A stretch of 64,000 nt of DNA from Clostridium beijerinckii HUN142 (GTDB taxonomy: Bacteria > Bacillota > Clostridia > Clostridiales > Clostridiaceae). Below the pieces are notes generated by a model, which was not told the origin of the DNA, searched no databases, and worked only from the letters and a program-made list of their open reading frames with translations. A program made the translations under genes and the position numbers. This document shows, piece by piece, positions 1 to 9,374 of the stretch. Where the stretch lies: assembly GCF_000621745.1 (NCBI RefSeq), contig NZ_KK211337.1, positions 253,876 through 317,875 on the forward strand, read 5' to 3'. Positions within the stretch are counted from its first letter, which is position 1; each line of letters opens with the position of its first letter.

Positions 1-1667
1 TTTTGAATTCCAATACTTGTAAAATGCTCGTGTTTTTTAGAAGATTCTCTAAGAATCTTTTGTACTTCTTCATCTGTCATTCCGACGCCATTATCTATGA
101 TTTCGCAAATTAGATTCTGATTTTGTTCATTTACAAACACATGTATAGATCCATTATTTCTTTCATTAAAGCCATGAAAAAATGCATTTTCAATGAAAGG
201 TTGTAAAATTAATTTTGGAATTACATAGTTTTCGCAATTTGGAATTACGAAAAAATTTACATTAATATTATCTCCATATCGTATATGATTAATTAAAACA
301 TAATTATTTAGATTTTCGATTTCTTCTTGTATTGTTATCATTTCATTTTTATTACTAATAGTATTTCTAAGAAGTGATATAAATGCATCTATAGTTTGTA
401 TAGATTTTTCTGTGCTTCCTTGCCACATAAGCCATTTGATTGAAGCTAAAGTATTGTAAATAAAGTGTGGATTAATTTGCATCTGTAAAGCATGTATTTC
501 GGCTTTTCTCTTTTCTTTCTGCATTTTTATTTGGGCATAGACATAAGTATTTAATCCATCTAACATATAGTTAAAGTTAGCAGATAGTTCTCGAACTTCA
601 TAGCTTCCAACAATGGGAATATGATTATTGAAATCACCATGAATTATTTTAGGCATAACTTTAACAAGAGCTGAAATTGGTTTTGTTGTTCTACGTATTA
701 CGAAGAAAGTAATAGCAATGAATATTGATGCAATTAATATACTTACTGCTATAATTTCAGAAGAATCATATATTTCACTTAATACTATATTTTTATCAAT
801 CGTGCCAACTATATTAAAATTATAAGTTGGTAAATGTTTTGATAATATTGCTACATCAGAAGAATCTAATTTAGTGTTAACGTATTTGAGGTTATTATTT
901 AAAATGACACTTGATATATTATATAAATCTAAATTTTTCGTTCCTATTTTTGAAGAAAGGCTAGAAGAAACAATAGTACCATCACTTGATATGATAGAAA
1001 TGCTATTACCATTACCTACAAAATAATCATAATATTTATGGAATGTATGCTCACTAATAAGTACATATACAAATCCATAGGGTTCTCTTGTAAGTTTATC
1101 ACACAGAACCTTTATAGCTACAATTGTACTAGAGTTTTTTGTGAGTTTTGTAAAACCATGATCTAAGTATTGATATAAAACAGTATTCTTATTATCTAAT
1201 GCTTTTTTTGTAAAGCTGCTATTTAAAACTTCATTAGTATCAAGGATAAGATGGTCATAATCGCTTGCTACATAGGTATTCCCATTAACGCCTACAGCTA
1301 GTACAGTAATATCATAAAGATCTTTATCAGGGATCATTTTATGGAAGCCTGTAAACATATTGTATAAAGTTCGATAATTTTGCTGTGGAGTAAGCTCATT
1401 TTCTGATAAGTATCGCTGAAAATCAGGGATATAATCAATCGCATTCATAATGTTAATTGTATTATCATTAAATGTACTAAGTTCATTGCTAATTTGTGTT
1501 AAAACTTTATAATTTGATTTGCTGAAAGTATCAGCAAGTATATCCTTTGAAATTTTAATTGTAATAATTCCTATTGAAATAGATACTAAAATAACGCTTA
1601 TAAGAACAACTGAAGCAACTCTAAAAAACAGGCTCGTAGAATGTATTGATTTTGATAATTTTAGCAT
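1..1667 (-). CDS. YesM-type sensor histidine kinase (partial, 3' end outside window)
   Basis: Membrane sensor kinase of the YesM/HPK7 class that would phosphorylate the neighbouring response regulator. 555 codons are visible before the window edge. Seen: a basic N-terminus and a membrane segment (about residues 12-38), a large extracytoplasmic region (about 40-300), a second membrane segment (about 303-325), a HAMP-like linker, the phosphoacceptor motif NPHFIYN with His401, an N box around PFIENAFFHGF (490-500) and a G1 box DNGVGM (525-530). Roughly the last tens of residues of the ATPase domain are missing. The ATG at 1667 is 36 bp downstream of the regulator gene start-to-stop order, so kinase then regulator read leftward from opposite ends of the gap at 1668-1703; the regulator is the upstream gene on this strand. 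The ligand cannot be told from sequence; carbohydrate sensing is inferred from lacZ next door. Confidence 0.9.
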   Translation of the reverse strand, partial: MLKLSKSIHSTSLFFRVASVVLISVILVSISIGIITIKISKDILADTFSKSNYKVLTQISNELSTFNDNTINIMNAIDYIPDFQRYLSENELTPQQNYRTLYNMFTGFHKMIPDKDLYDITVLAVGVNGNTYVASDYDHLILDTNEVLNSSFTKKALDNKNTVLYQYLDHGFTKLTKNSSTIVAIKVLCDKLTREPYGFVYVLISEHTFHKYYDYFVGNGNSISIISSDGTIVSSSLSSKIGTKNLDLYNISSVILNNNLKYVNTKLDSSDVAILSKHLPTYNFNIVGTIDKNIVLSEIYDSSEIIAVSILIASIFIAITFFVIRRTTKPISALVKVMPKIIHGDFNNHIPIVGSYEVRELSANFNYMLDGLNTYVYAQIKMQKEKRKAEIHALQMQINPHFIYNTLASIKWLMWQGSTEKSIQTIDAFISLLRNTISNKNEMITIQEEIENLNNYVLINHIRYGDNINVNFFVIPNCENYVIPKLILQPFIENAFFHGFNERNNGSIHVFVNEQNQNLICEIIDNGVGMTDEEVQKILRESSKKHEHFTSIGIQ

Positions 1668-1703
1668 AATGAAAAGTCCTTTCGTTTGTTACTAGTATTA
1701 ATA

Positions 1704-3251
1704 TCATTTTTTTCTAAAAGCGCTAGGAGTGAGTCCGATAAATTTCTTGAAAACCTTACAAAAGTAACTTTGATCTGAGTAGCCAACCATTCCGCTTATA
1801 TCTGAGATAGGAATATCCTGTTTTAAAAAATCACAAGCTTTTTGTATTCTAATTTTATTAAGAAATTCATTAAACCCCTCTTCATTATGGGAACTAAAGT
1901 AGGTTGATAAGTATGAATAATTAAAATTAAATAGCTTAGATACATTAGTTAAAGTAAGTTGCTCGTCGTAATGATCATGAATGTATTGAATAATTTTATT
2001 GATCATATGTGAATTTATTTTATTTTCATATGTGTCTATTATTTGTTTAAAGCGATTTAAGAGAGAGTCATAGGCCACAAGTAAGTCTTCTGAATATTTA
2101 GTGTTATCTATGTCATGAAAGCACTCTTGCTTTAAGGAATTTAGCTTATTTAAATCAAAATTTAAATATTCTAAAGAAGTAATCACATTATAAAAAGAAT
2201 TTTGAATCAATGTTTTTAATTCAAATTCTGTAAGAGATCTTTGATCAATAGCATTTGTAACGTATATTGTTAGCATTTCGAATGCATTCTGAAATTGCAT
2301 TATAGAAATTGATTCTGAAAAACGCTTAAAATTAAATTTTTCTATTGGCGATGGTGTTTTGAAGTTGGAAGAACACATTAAAGAAACATTTTTGTTGTAA
2401 AAATATTGTTGAGTTAACACTAGGAATTCCTTTTCGTATATATCCTTAATATTTCTACTAGAATAGAAGAAGTTGCTTAATACAAAAAATGCTTCTTTAA
2501 AACTATTTGAAACTATTTCTGAAATATTTTCTAGCTTACTAAATAGAGAATTATAATTTTTATCATCAAAATTTATAATTACAACTATGATTTCGTTTTC
2601 AATGTTAGCGAATTGTATATTATAATTTGCATTTAATCCTTCTAAAGAAAATTCCTTGCCGATTTCTGAAATTGTAAAATCAATAATTTCAAGGCGTTTG
2701 CTATAATTATCATATATTTTCTTTGCGTTTAAACCCAATAAGCAAAATGATTGAAAAGTAAATATCGTATCAAAATATTTAAAGTCAGGATCATTGTCAA
2801 AACCTGATATAAGACGATTTAAGGCACTATTGGTGAGACTTAAAGAGTTTCCTTCTAAAGTATTTCTTTTCATTTTAATTGAAATCTTTTTTAGAGTACT
2901 TAATAACTCAGAAGGATTTAGAGAAGGTTTTAAAATATAATCAATAGCACCATTTTGAAAAGATGATTTAACATATTCAAAATCGCTATAACTACTTAAG
3001 ATCATAATTCTTATCTTAGGGTATTTGTCCTGTACAAATTTAGCTAATTCAATTCCATTTATTTGAGGCATTACAACATCAGAAATTATAATGTCAGGAA
3101 TATCCTTTTTTATCATTTCGAGAGCTTCTTGACCATTAGAAGCCTGTCCTATAATTTGGAAGCCTTCTTTTTCCCAATCAATCATATGAGTTATGCCTTG
3201 TCGCATAATAAATTCATCATCAACAACTAAAATTTTACTATATTCGTTCAA
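1704..3251 (-). CDS. YesN-type response regulator, REC plus AraC DNA-binding domain
   Basis: Transcription factor partner of the YesM-type kinase. The N-terminal receiver domain (about residues 1-125) has the acidic pair Asp11-Asp12, the phosphoacceptor Asp58 in the IIISDVVMP motif and the conserved Lys near 108. A poorly conserved middle region (about 130-410) is usual for this class. The C-terminal 100 residues form an AraC double helix-turn-helix with the typical GYSDQSYFCKVFKKFIGLTP signature. 515 aa is normal for YesN proteins. It is divergently oriented from lacZ, so the 400-bp gap at 3252-3650 is its most likely target region. This is inference: no binding data exist for it here. Confidence 0.92.
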   Translation of the reverse strand: MNEYSKILVVDDEFIMRQGITHMIDWEKEGFQIIGQASNGQEALEMIKKDIPDIIISDVVMPQINGIELAKFVQDKYPKIRIMILSSYSDFEYVKSSFQNGAIDYILKPSLNPSELLSTLKKISIKMKRNTLEGNSLSLTNSALNRLISGFDNDPDFKYFDTIFTFQSFCLLGLNAKKIYDNYSKRLEIIDFTISEIGKEFSLEGLNANYNIQFANIENEIIVVIINFDDKNYNSLFSKLENISEIVSNSFKEAFFVLSNFFYSSRNIKDIYEKEFLVLTQQYFYNKNVSLMCSSNFKTPSPIEKFNFKRFSESISIMQFQNAFEMLTIYVTNAIDQRSLTEFELKTLIQNSFYNVITSLEYLNFDLNKLNSLKQECFHDIDNTKYSEDLLVAYDSLLNRFKQIIDTYENKINSHMINKIIQYIHDHYDEQLTLTNVSKLFNFNYSYLSTYFSSHNEEGFNEFLNKIRIQKACDFLKQDIPISDISGMVGYSDQSYFCKVFKKFIGLTPSAFRKK

Positions 3252-3371
3252 TAGTTAGCACCCCTATTCTAAAATTACCACAAGATAGTTTAATATTGCT
3301 TACTACTGATTATATAGTATAAATTAAAGGTTTTCAATTAAGTAGTAAATAACTTTAGTAAAGTTTAGTAA

Positions 3372-3506
3372 AATGTAATTGATTTTTTACTAAAAAGATA
3401 ATAAAATGTAATTATAAATTTAATTAATAACATAATCCTAACATCGGGATATAGGATAAATTAAAAAATCAATGTAATTGATTACGAAGTAAGGTGTCCT
3501 AATAAT
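3372..3506 (+). promoter_or_regulatory. Two promoter-like units sharing a 13-bp direct repeat upstream of lacZ
   Basis: The 13-mer AATGTAATTGATT occurs at 3372-3384 and again at 3471-3483. In each copy the terminal TTGATT lies 17 bp before a -10-like hexamer (TAAAAT at 3402-3407; AATAAT at 3501-3506). The repeats may be tandem promoters, or binding sites of the divergent AraC-type regulator overlapping the -35 position. Nothing else coding-like lies in the 3252-3650 gap apart from the inverted repeat at 3546-3590. Confidence 0.5.
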
Positions 3507-3545
3507 ATTAGCTCATAATTTTTTTTATTCTCATATATGTTTAAG

Positions 3546-3590
3546 TATTAATTAAATGTGACTTTATAAAAGAGTTACATTTAGTTAATA
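3546..3590 (+). promoter_or_regulatory. Long inverted repeat in the lacZ leader
   Basis: Two 18-nt arms (3546-3563 and 3573-3590) separated by 9 nt. In RNA all 18 positions pair, two of them as G-U wobbles. It ends 60 bp before the lacZ ATG and has no T-run after it, so it looks like an operator or mRNA-stabilising/attenuating hairpin rather than a terminator. Confidence 0.55.
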
Positions 3591-3650
3591 CGATTAACAA
3601 CTTTAATTTAAAAAAGCAATAACTCTACAAGGTGAAAGTGAGGTAAGAGT

Positions 3651-6600
3651 ATGATTAATAATAAACCGTCATTAGATTGGCTAGAAGATCCAGAAATATT
3701 TAGAGTTAATAGAATAGATGCTCATTCCGATCATTGGTTTTATGAAAAAGTTGAGGATGTTAAATTAGAAGACGCCATGCCTCTTAAGCAAAATTTAAAT
3801 GGAAAATGGATATTTTCATATAGTGAAAATCCATCATTAAGAATTAAAGAGTTTTATAAGGATGAGTTTGATATAAATGGATTTGATTATATCGAAGTTC
3901 CAGGTCATATTCAGCTTCAAGGATATGATAAATGCCAATATATTAATACCATGTATCCTTGGGAAGGTCATGATGAATTAAGACCACCTCATATTTCTAA
4001 AACATATAATCCGGTGGGAAGCTATGTAACATTTTTTGAAGTTAAAGATGAACTCAAAAATAAGCAGACTTTTATTTCTTTTCAAGGTGTTGAAACAGCA
4101 TTTTATGTATGGGTAAATGGAGAATTTGTAGGATATAGCGAAGATACATTTACACCATCAGAATTTGATATTACTGACTATTTAAGAGATGGAGAAAATA
4201 AACTTGCAGTTGAGGTTTATAAAAGGAGTAGCGCAAGTTGGATAGAAGATCAAGATTTTTGGAGATTTTCAGGCATCTTTAGAGATGTATACTTATATGC
4301 AGTTCCAGAAACTCATGTAAAGAATATATTTATAAAAACAGATTTATATGACGATTTCAAAAATGCAAAGTTAAATGCTGAACTTAAAATGATTGGCAAT
4401 TCAGAAACAACAGTTGAAACATATTTAGAAGATAAAGAAGGAAATAAAATAGCTATATCTGAAAAAGTTCCGTTTTCTGATGAGCTGACTTTATATTTAG
4501 ATGCGCAAAATATAAGCTTATGGAGTGCAGAAGAGCCTAACTTATACACACTTTATATTTTAGTAAAGAAAAAAGATGGTACTTTAGTTGAGGTTGTAAC
4601 TCAAAAGATAGGGTTTAGGCACTTTGAAATGAAGGATAAAATTATGTGTCTAAATGGAAAGCGTATTATCTTTAAAGGTGTAAACCGTCACGAATTCAGC
4701 GCAAGACGTGGACGTTCAATTACGAAAGAGGATATGTTATGGGATGTTAAGTTCTTGAAACAACATAATATTAATGCTGTTAGAACATCACACTATCCAA
4801 ATCAAAGTTTATGGTACAAGCTTTGCGATGAATACGGGATTTATTTAATAGATGAAACAAATTTAGAAAGTCATGGTTCATGGCAAAAGATGGGGCAGAT
4901 TGAACCGTCATGGAATGTGCCAGGAAGTCTTCCAGAATGGCAGGCAGCAGTTTTAGATCGAGCATCATCAATGGTTGAAAGAGATAAAAATCATCCATCT
5001 GTTCTTATTTGGTCATGTGGTAATGAATCTTATGCGGGTGAAGATATTTATCAAATGTCTGAATACTTTAGAAAAAAATATCCTTCACGTTTAGTGCACT
5101 ATGAAGGGGTAACTAGATGTAGAGAATTTGATGACACGAGCGACATGGAAAGTAGAATGTATGCAAAGGCAGCAGAAATAGAAGAATATCTTAATGATAA
5201 TCCAAAGAAACCTTATATCAGCTGCGAATACATGCACTCAATGGGTAACTCAACTGGTGGAATGATGAAATATACAGAACTTGAAGATAAATATTTGATG
5301 TATCAAGGTGGATTTATTTGGGATTATGGCGATCAAGCTTTATATAGAAAACTTCCAGATGGAAAAGAAGTTCTAGCTTATGGAGGAGACTTTACAGATC
5401 GTCCAACAGATTATAATTTCTCTGGAAATGGTTTGATTTATGCAGATAGAACTATATCGCCTAAAGCACAGGAAGTTAAGTACCTATATCAAAACGTAAA
5501 ATTAGAACCAGATGCAAAAGGGGTGACTATTAAGAATCAAAATCTTTTTGTTAACACTGATAAATATGATTTATACTATATCGTTGAAAGAGATGGAAAA
5601 CTAGTAAGAGATGGTTATCTAAATGTATCTGTAGCTTCAGGAGAAGAAAAATATATTGAACTTCCAATAGAAAAGTATAATTTTCTTGAAGAAATTGTAC
5701 TTACAACATCATTAAGATTAGTACAAGATACACTTTGGGCAGAAAAAGGATATGAAGTAGCATTTGGACAAAAGGTTATTAAAGAAAAATCAGATATGAA
5801 TAATCATAATTCAGAGTCTAAAATGAAGATCATTCATGGAGATGTAAACATAGGGGTTCACGGAAAAGATTTCAAGGTTATATTCTCTAAACAAGAAGGA
5901 GGAATTGTATCCTTGAGATATAATAACAAGGAGTTTATAACGAGAACACCAAAAACTTTCTATTGGAGAGCAACAACAGATAATGATAGAGGGAATAAAC
6001 ATGAATTTAGATGCGGTCAATGGCTGGCTGCTACTATGGGGCAGAAGTATGTGGATTTTTCAGTTGAGGAATTTGATGAGAAGATTACATTATATTATAC
6101 TTATCAATTACCAACAGTGCTATCTACTAATGTTAAGATAACTTATGAAGTATCTGGAGAAGGAATAATTAAAGTAAATGTTAAGTATAAAGGAGTTAGC
6201 GGATTACCTGAATTGCCTATACTAGGAATGAATTTTAAATTACTAGCTGAATTTAATTCATTTAGTTGGTATGGAATGGGACCGGAAGAAAACTATATAG
6301 ATAGATGTGAAGGTTCTAAACTAGGGATTTACGATAGCACACCAATAGATAACTTATCAAGATACCTAGTCCCACAAGAATGTGGAAACAGAACACGAAC
6401 TAGGTGGCTAGTAGTTAAAAATGATAAAAATGAAGGTCTTAAATTTACTTATGGTAAAGCTCCATTTGAATTTAGTGTTTTACCATACAGCAACATGGAA
6501 TTAGAAAATGCACTTCATATAGAAGAATTACCATCTGTTAATTTTACTCATGTGAATATAATAGGTAAACAAATGGGGGTTGGCGGAGATGATAGCTGGG

Positions 6601-6677
6601 GAGCGCCAGTATTACCTGAATTCTGTATCGATTCAAGTAAAGATTTAGAATATAGTTTTGCAATTTCTAAAATATAA
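3651..6677 (+). CDS. lacZ: Beta-galactosidase, GH2 (LacZ)
   Basis: Cytoplasmic hydrolysis of beta-galactosides such as lactose to galactose and glucose. 1008 aa, close to the 1023 aa of E. coli LacZ. Order of domains: sugar-binding jelly roll (about 45-220), Ig-like (222-325), TIM barrel (327-620), linker Ig-like domain, and the C-terminal beta-galactosidase small-chain domain (about 735-1005). The acid/base Glu is Glu459 in the WSCGNES motif and the nucleophile is Glu526 in ISCEYMHSMGNS. No signal peptide is present. The ATG follows GGTGAAAGTGAGGTAAGAGT. Downstream is a LacA-like acetyltransferase, so the pair resembles a minimal lac operon without a permease in the window. Confidence 0.96.
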   Translation: MINNKPSLDWLEDPEIFRVNRIDAHSDHWFYEKVEDVKLEDAMPLKQNLNGKWIFSYSENPSLRIKEFYKDEFDINGFDYIEVPGHIQLQGYDKCQYINTMYPWEGHDELRPPHISKTYNPVGSYVTFFEVKDELKNKQTFISFQGVETAFYVWVNGEFVGYSEDTFTPSEFDITDYLRDGENKLAVEVYKRSSASWIEDQDFWRFSGIFRDVYLYAVPETHVKNIFIKTDLYDDFKNAKLNAELKMIGNSETTVETYLEDKEGNKIAISEKVPFSDELTLYLDAQNISLWSAEEPNLYTLYILVKKKDGTLVEVVTQKIGFRHFEMKDKIMCLNGKRIIFKGVNRHEFSARRGRSITKEDMLWDVKFLKQHNINAVRTSHYPNQSLWYKLCDEYGIYLIDETNLESHGSWQKMGQIEPSWNVPGSLPEWQAAVLDRASSMVERDKNHPSVLIWSCGNESYAGEDIYQMSEYFRKKYPSRLVHYEGVTRCREFDDTSDMESRMYAKAAEIEEYLNDNPKKPYISCEYMHSMGNSTGGMMKYTELEDKYLMYQGGFIWDYGDQALYRKLPDGKEVLAYGGDFTDRPTDYNFSGNGLIYADRTISPKAQEVKYLYQNVKLEPDAKGVTIKNQNLFVNTDKYDLYYIVERDGKLVRDGYLNVSVASGEEKYIELPIEKYNFLEEIVLTTSLRLVQDTLWAEKGYEVAFGQKVIKEKSDMNNHNSESKMKIIHGDVNIGVHGKDFKVIFSKQEGGIVSLRYNNKEFITRTPKTFYWRATTDNDRGNKHEFRCGQWLAATMGQKYVDFSVEEFDEKITLYYTYQLPTVLSTNVKITYEVSGEGIIKVNVKYKGVSGLPELPILGMNFKLLAEFNSFSWYGMGPEENYIDRCEGSKLGIYDSTPIDNLSRYLVPQECGNRTRTRWLVVKNDKNEGLKFTYGKAPFEFSVLPYSNMELENALHIEELPSVNFTHVNIIGKQMGVGGDDSWGAPVLPEFCIDSSKDLEYSFAISKI

Positions 6678-6698
6678 TAAACTTATATAAAGTACTAA

Positions 6699-6730
6699 AA
6701 ATGTTCTGAAGGATATAATTCAGAACATTT
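6699..6730 (+). terminator. Hairpin between lacZ and the acetyltransferase gene
   Basis: Perfect 12-bp inverted repeat (6699-6710 with 6719-6730), 8-nt loop, then only a short T stretch. It could be a weak terminator or an intercistronic processing/stability hairpin that lowers expression of the downstream gene. Confidence 0.5.
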
Positions 6731-6790
6731 CTATATAAAAGAATACACGTGAATAATCAGAAGATTAATAAAATAAATTGGGAGGCTACT

Positions 6791-7387
6791 ATGACAATTA
6801 GGGAAAGAATAAAAAATGGTATGCTATATGTCGATATAGGAGAAGGTCTTGATGAAGAACGTGAAAAGTGCAAGGAATTATTATATGATTATAATCATAC
6901 ACGTCCAAGTGAGAAAATTAAAAGGAAAGAGCTTTTAAAAGAATTACTAGGTGATATGGGGGATGAGGTTTGGATAGAACCACCACTACATATGGCATAC
7001 GGTAAAAATGTACACATTGGTAACTGTTTCTATGCTAATTTTAATCTTGTAATTGTAGATGATATTGATGTATATATAGGTGAGCATGTTATGATAGCAC
7101 CTAATGTAACAATAACGCCTACAGGCCATCCGGTAGATCCTGATCTTCGTAAGCCAGGAACTCAATTTTCAATTCCAGTAAAGATAGGTAATAATGTTTG
7201 GATAGGGTCTAATGCAGTCATTTTACCTGGTGTTACCATAGGAGATAACTCAGTTATAGGTGCAGGAAGTGTTGTTACCCATGACATTCCTGAAAATGTA
7301 GTTGCTGTAGGAAATCCTTGTCGCGTATTAAGGGAAATAAATGAACAGGATAAAGAGTTTTATTTTAAGAATAAGATAGTGGAATAA
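6791..7387 (+). CDS. Maltose/galactoside O-acetyltransferase family (LacA-like)
   Basis: Left-handed beta-helix acetyltransferase moving an acetyl group from acetyl-CoA to the 6-hydroxyl of a sugar. 198 aa from the ATG at 6791, chosen because GGGAGG sits 6-7 nt before it; an upstream in-frame GTG at 6749 has no ribosome binding site. Seen: N-terminal maltose acetyltransferase cap (about 5-55), hexapeptide repeats (isoleucine/valine every sixth residue, about 65-190) and the catalytic His113 in TPTGHPVDP. The neighbouring lacZ favours a galactoside-acetylating role, but LacA and Mac enzymes cannot be separated safely from sequence alone. Confidence 0.9.
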   Translation: MTIRERIKNGMLYVDIGEGLDEEREKCKELLYDYNHTRPSEKIKRKELLKELLGDMGDEVWIEPPLHMAYGKNVHIGNCFYANFNLVIVDDIDVYIGEHVMIAPNVTITPTGHPVDPDLRKPGTQFSIPVKIGNNVWIGSNAVILPGVTIGDNSVIGAGSVVTHDIPENVVAVGNPCRVLREINEQDKEFYFKNKIVE

Positions 7388-7464
7388 TATGGTATTAGAA
7401 ATACTAATGGATTATTTTTAGATGAATATTCTTTAAGAGATTCTATAAGTATATATAAGTAAAG

Positions 7465-7499
7465 AAAAAATAGGATGCTCACAAAGCATCCTATTTTTT
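7465..7499. terminator. Bidirectional terminator between the acetyltransferase gene and luxS
   Basis: 15-bp inverted repeat (7465-7479 with 7485-7499) whose outer six pairs are A-T, so both strands end in a T-run. It lies between two convergent genes and can serve both. Confidence 0.9.
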
Positions 7500-7527
7500 G
7501 TATCATATAAGTTTAATTCTAATTTTA

Positions 7528-8007
7528 TTAATTAGGATAAACTAAATTTTTCTCAGTTATATTTAACAAGATATCGTTAAGAAATTTATTTGCCAAATAT
7601 TTTGCCATTGGTAGATTCATATCTAAATAATTTCCACAATCTTTAGCAGAAGCACCAGGAATATCTCCTTCAAATTCAGCCATAAATTTATATAGTTCTG
7701 TAAGTAGAGGAACTATATCTTTAGATTTATAATCACCATGTAAAATCAAATAAAAGCCTGTCCTACATCCCATTGGTCCAAAATAAACTGTTTTATCTGC
7801 ATAATCTTTATGATTTCTTAAGAATGTAGCAGCTAAGTGCTCTATTGCATGCATCTCTGCTGTATTCATAGTTGGTTCAAAGTTTGGTCTAGTCATTCTA
7901 ATATCAAAAGTTGTAAGAACTGTATCACCAAACTTATCTTGTCTTGAGACATATACACCAGGAAGCAATTCTAGGTGATTAATTGTAAAACTTGCTATCT
8001 TCTCCAT
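7528..8007 (-). CDS. luxS: S-ribosylhomocysteine lyase LuxS
   Basis: Cleaves S-ribosylhomocysteine to homocysteine and DPD, the precursor of autoinducer AI-2; part of the activated methyl cycle. 159 aa from the ATG at 8007. A GTG nine bases earlier overlaps the AGGAG and is rejected. Metal ligands His53 and His57 in HAIEH and Cys124 in KDCGNY, and the catalytic Cys81 in GPMGCRTG, are all present. It stands alone: no pfs, metK or cysteine synthase next to it. Start to end it is the usual LuxS length, so a functional enzyme is expected. Confidence 0.97.
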   Translation of the reverse strand: MEKIASFTINHLELLPGVYVSRQDKFGDTVLTTFDIRMTRPNFEPTMNTAEMHAIEHLAATFLRNHKDYADKTVYFGPMGCRTGFYLILHGDYKSKDIVPLLTELYKFMAEFEGDIPGASAKDCGNYLDMNLPMAKYLANKFLNDILLNITEKNLVYPN

Positions 8008-8459
8008 TAACGTCACTCCTTAATATAATTTAGAATAAATGCTCAATAATATACTATAATAGTTACATCTATTAGAACCTTATTTAAATTTGTTTCTATT
8101 AAATTTTAACACTTGTAATTTCTATTATCAATAACATGGTTGTATATTAGGTAAAAAGAAGTTAGTGAACTATGCAAACTACATAGTAATTAAAAAGCAA
8201 TAAGGATGGTTCTATTGCTTATAATAAGAAATTCGTATAATTTAAAGGTGAAATATTGATTATGGAGTGTAATTAATTATGAATAACTATATAATAAAAG
8301 AAAGCAATGAGAATGAGGTAAAATTCATGTAATAAGTCTAGTTAATAATTTTGACATCTATATATAAGATGAATTATTTCGATGAAGGAATGAAAAAACA
8401 ATAAGTAGTACAAATTATAAATTTAAGACATTATTTAGAAAAACTTGAAAGGAGAAAAA
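8008..8459. other. Intergenic region between luxS and the AcpH-like gene
   Basis: No gene of credible length. An 8-bp inverted repeat lies at 8195-8202/8213-8220. A 17-codon ORF at 8279-8332 starts like some GNAT proteins but has no continuation; see rejected items. Presumably holds the divergent promoters. Confidence 0.5.
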
Positions 8460-9047
8460 ATGAATTATTTAGCACACATATATCTTGCAGATGATAGCGA
8501 AGAAAGTATGCTAGGAAATTTTCTTGGGGACTTTGTAAGTAAAACTTTGGAAGGTGAATTTGAACAATCCATAAAACAGGGGATTATTATGCATAAGAAG
8601 CTTGATAGCTTTACGGACTCCCATCCAGATTTCATAAGGAGTAGAAAAAGAATTTCAAATACTAATAGACGTTTGGCTGGAGTATTAATTGATATATTTT
8701 ATGATCATTTCTTAGCTAAAAATTGGCATGATTATTCTTCAATATCGCTAGAAGAATATGCGGATAATTTTTATGGGATACTTAGAAAGTTTTCTTACTG
8801 TCTGCCAGATAAGCTAATAAGAAGGATGAATTTTATTATAGAAGAAAACTGGCTCCTTTCCTACAAGGATATACATGGTGTTCAAATAGCAGTTGATAGA
8901 ATTGCTGTAAGATTTGCGAATACAAGGCACCCATTAGTAAATCCTATAGAGGAGCTAATTGATAATTATGAAGGTCTTGAAAGTGATTTTAAATGTTTTT
9001 ATCCACATGCAATTGATTATTCAAATAAGCTTAAAATAATTCTTTAG
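8460..9047 (+). CDS. ACP phosphodiesterase family protein (AcpH-like)
   Basis: Member of the family (DUF479) of acyl-carrier-protein phosphodiesterase AcpH, which removes 4'-phosphopantetheine from holo-ACP; HD-type fold. 195 aa from the ATG at 8460, placed after AAAGGAG; an in-frame TTG at 8445 overlaps that site. Seen: the family start MNYLAHIYLA, the GNFLGDFV motif (about 20-27), conserved His and Asp in IIMHKKLDSFTDSHP, and LIDIFYDHFLAKNW. Role in this organism is by homology only; some clostridial members lie far from fatty-acid genes, as here. Confidence 0.85.
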   Translation: MNYLAHIYLADDSEESMLGNFLGDFVSKTLEGEFEQSIKQGIIMHKKLDSFTDSHPDFIRSRKRISNTNRRLAGVLIDIFYDHFLAKNWHDYSSISLEEYADNFYGILRKFSYCLPDKLIRRMNFIIEENWLLSYKDIHGVQIAVDRIAVRFANTRHPLVNPIEELIDNYEGLESDFKCFYPHAIDYSNKLKIIL

Positions 9048-9374
9048 TTGTGTGATTAATAGTATCTGGAGTTTAATATCAAGTATACAATATATTTAGG
9101 GAGTTAAACCAATATGTTATATATTTTTATACTCAGAATATTACCGCTTATTATAGGAAAACATAACTTTATTAAAATATAAGCTCTAGAAATAAATTGA
9201 AGTGTAAATGATTTTATATTTCTAAGATGACATATATATATGTAGATATTCAAAAAAGTTAAATGTTTTACTGAGAATATTTAAAAAAATATAGGCGATT
9301 AAAGACAAAAAATATAGTATTATATGAAAATCGTGTTATAATATTGCTTGTGAAATATAAAAGGAGGTGTCCTC
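9048..9374. other. Intergenic region upstream of the OPT transporter gene
   Basis: AT-rich, no coding signal. A TATAAT at 9337-9342, about 33 bp before the ATG, is a candidate -10 box, but the matching -35 is weak. Confidence 0.4.

Noticed and set aside
8279..8332. 17-codon ORF that starts like some GNAT acetyltransferases (MNNYIIKESNENEV)
   Set aside because: Stops at once and no continuation was found in any frame; too short to support a pseudogene call.
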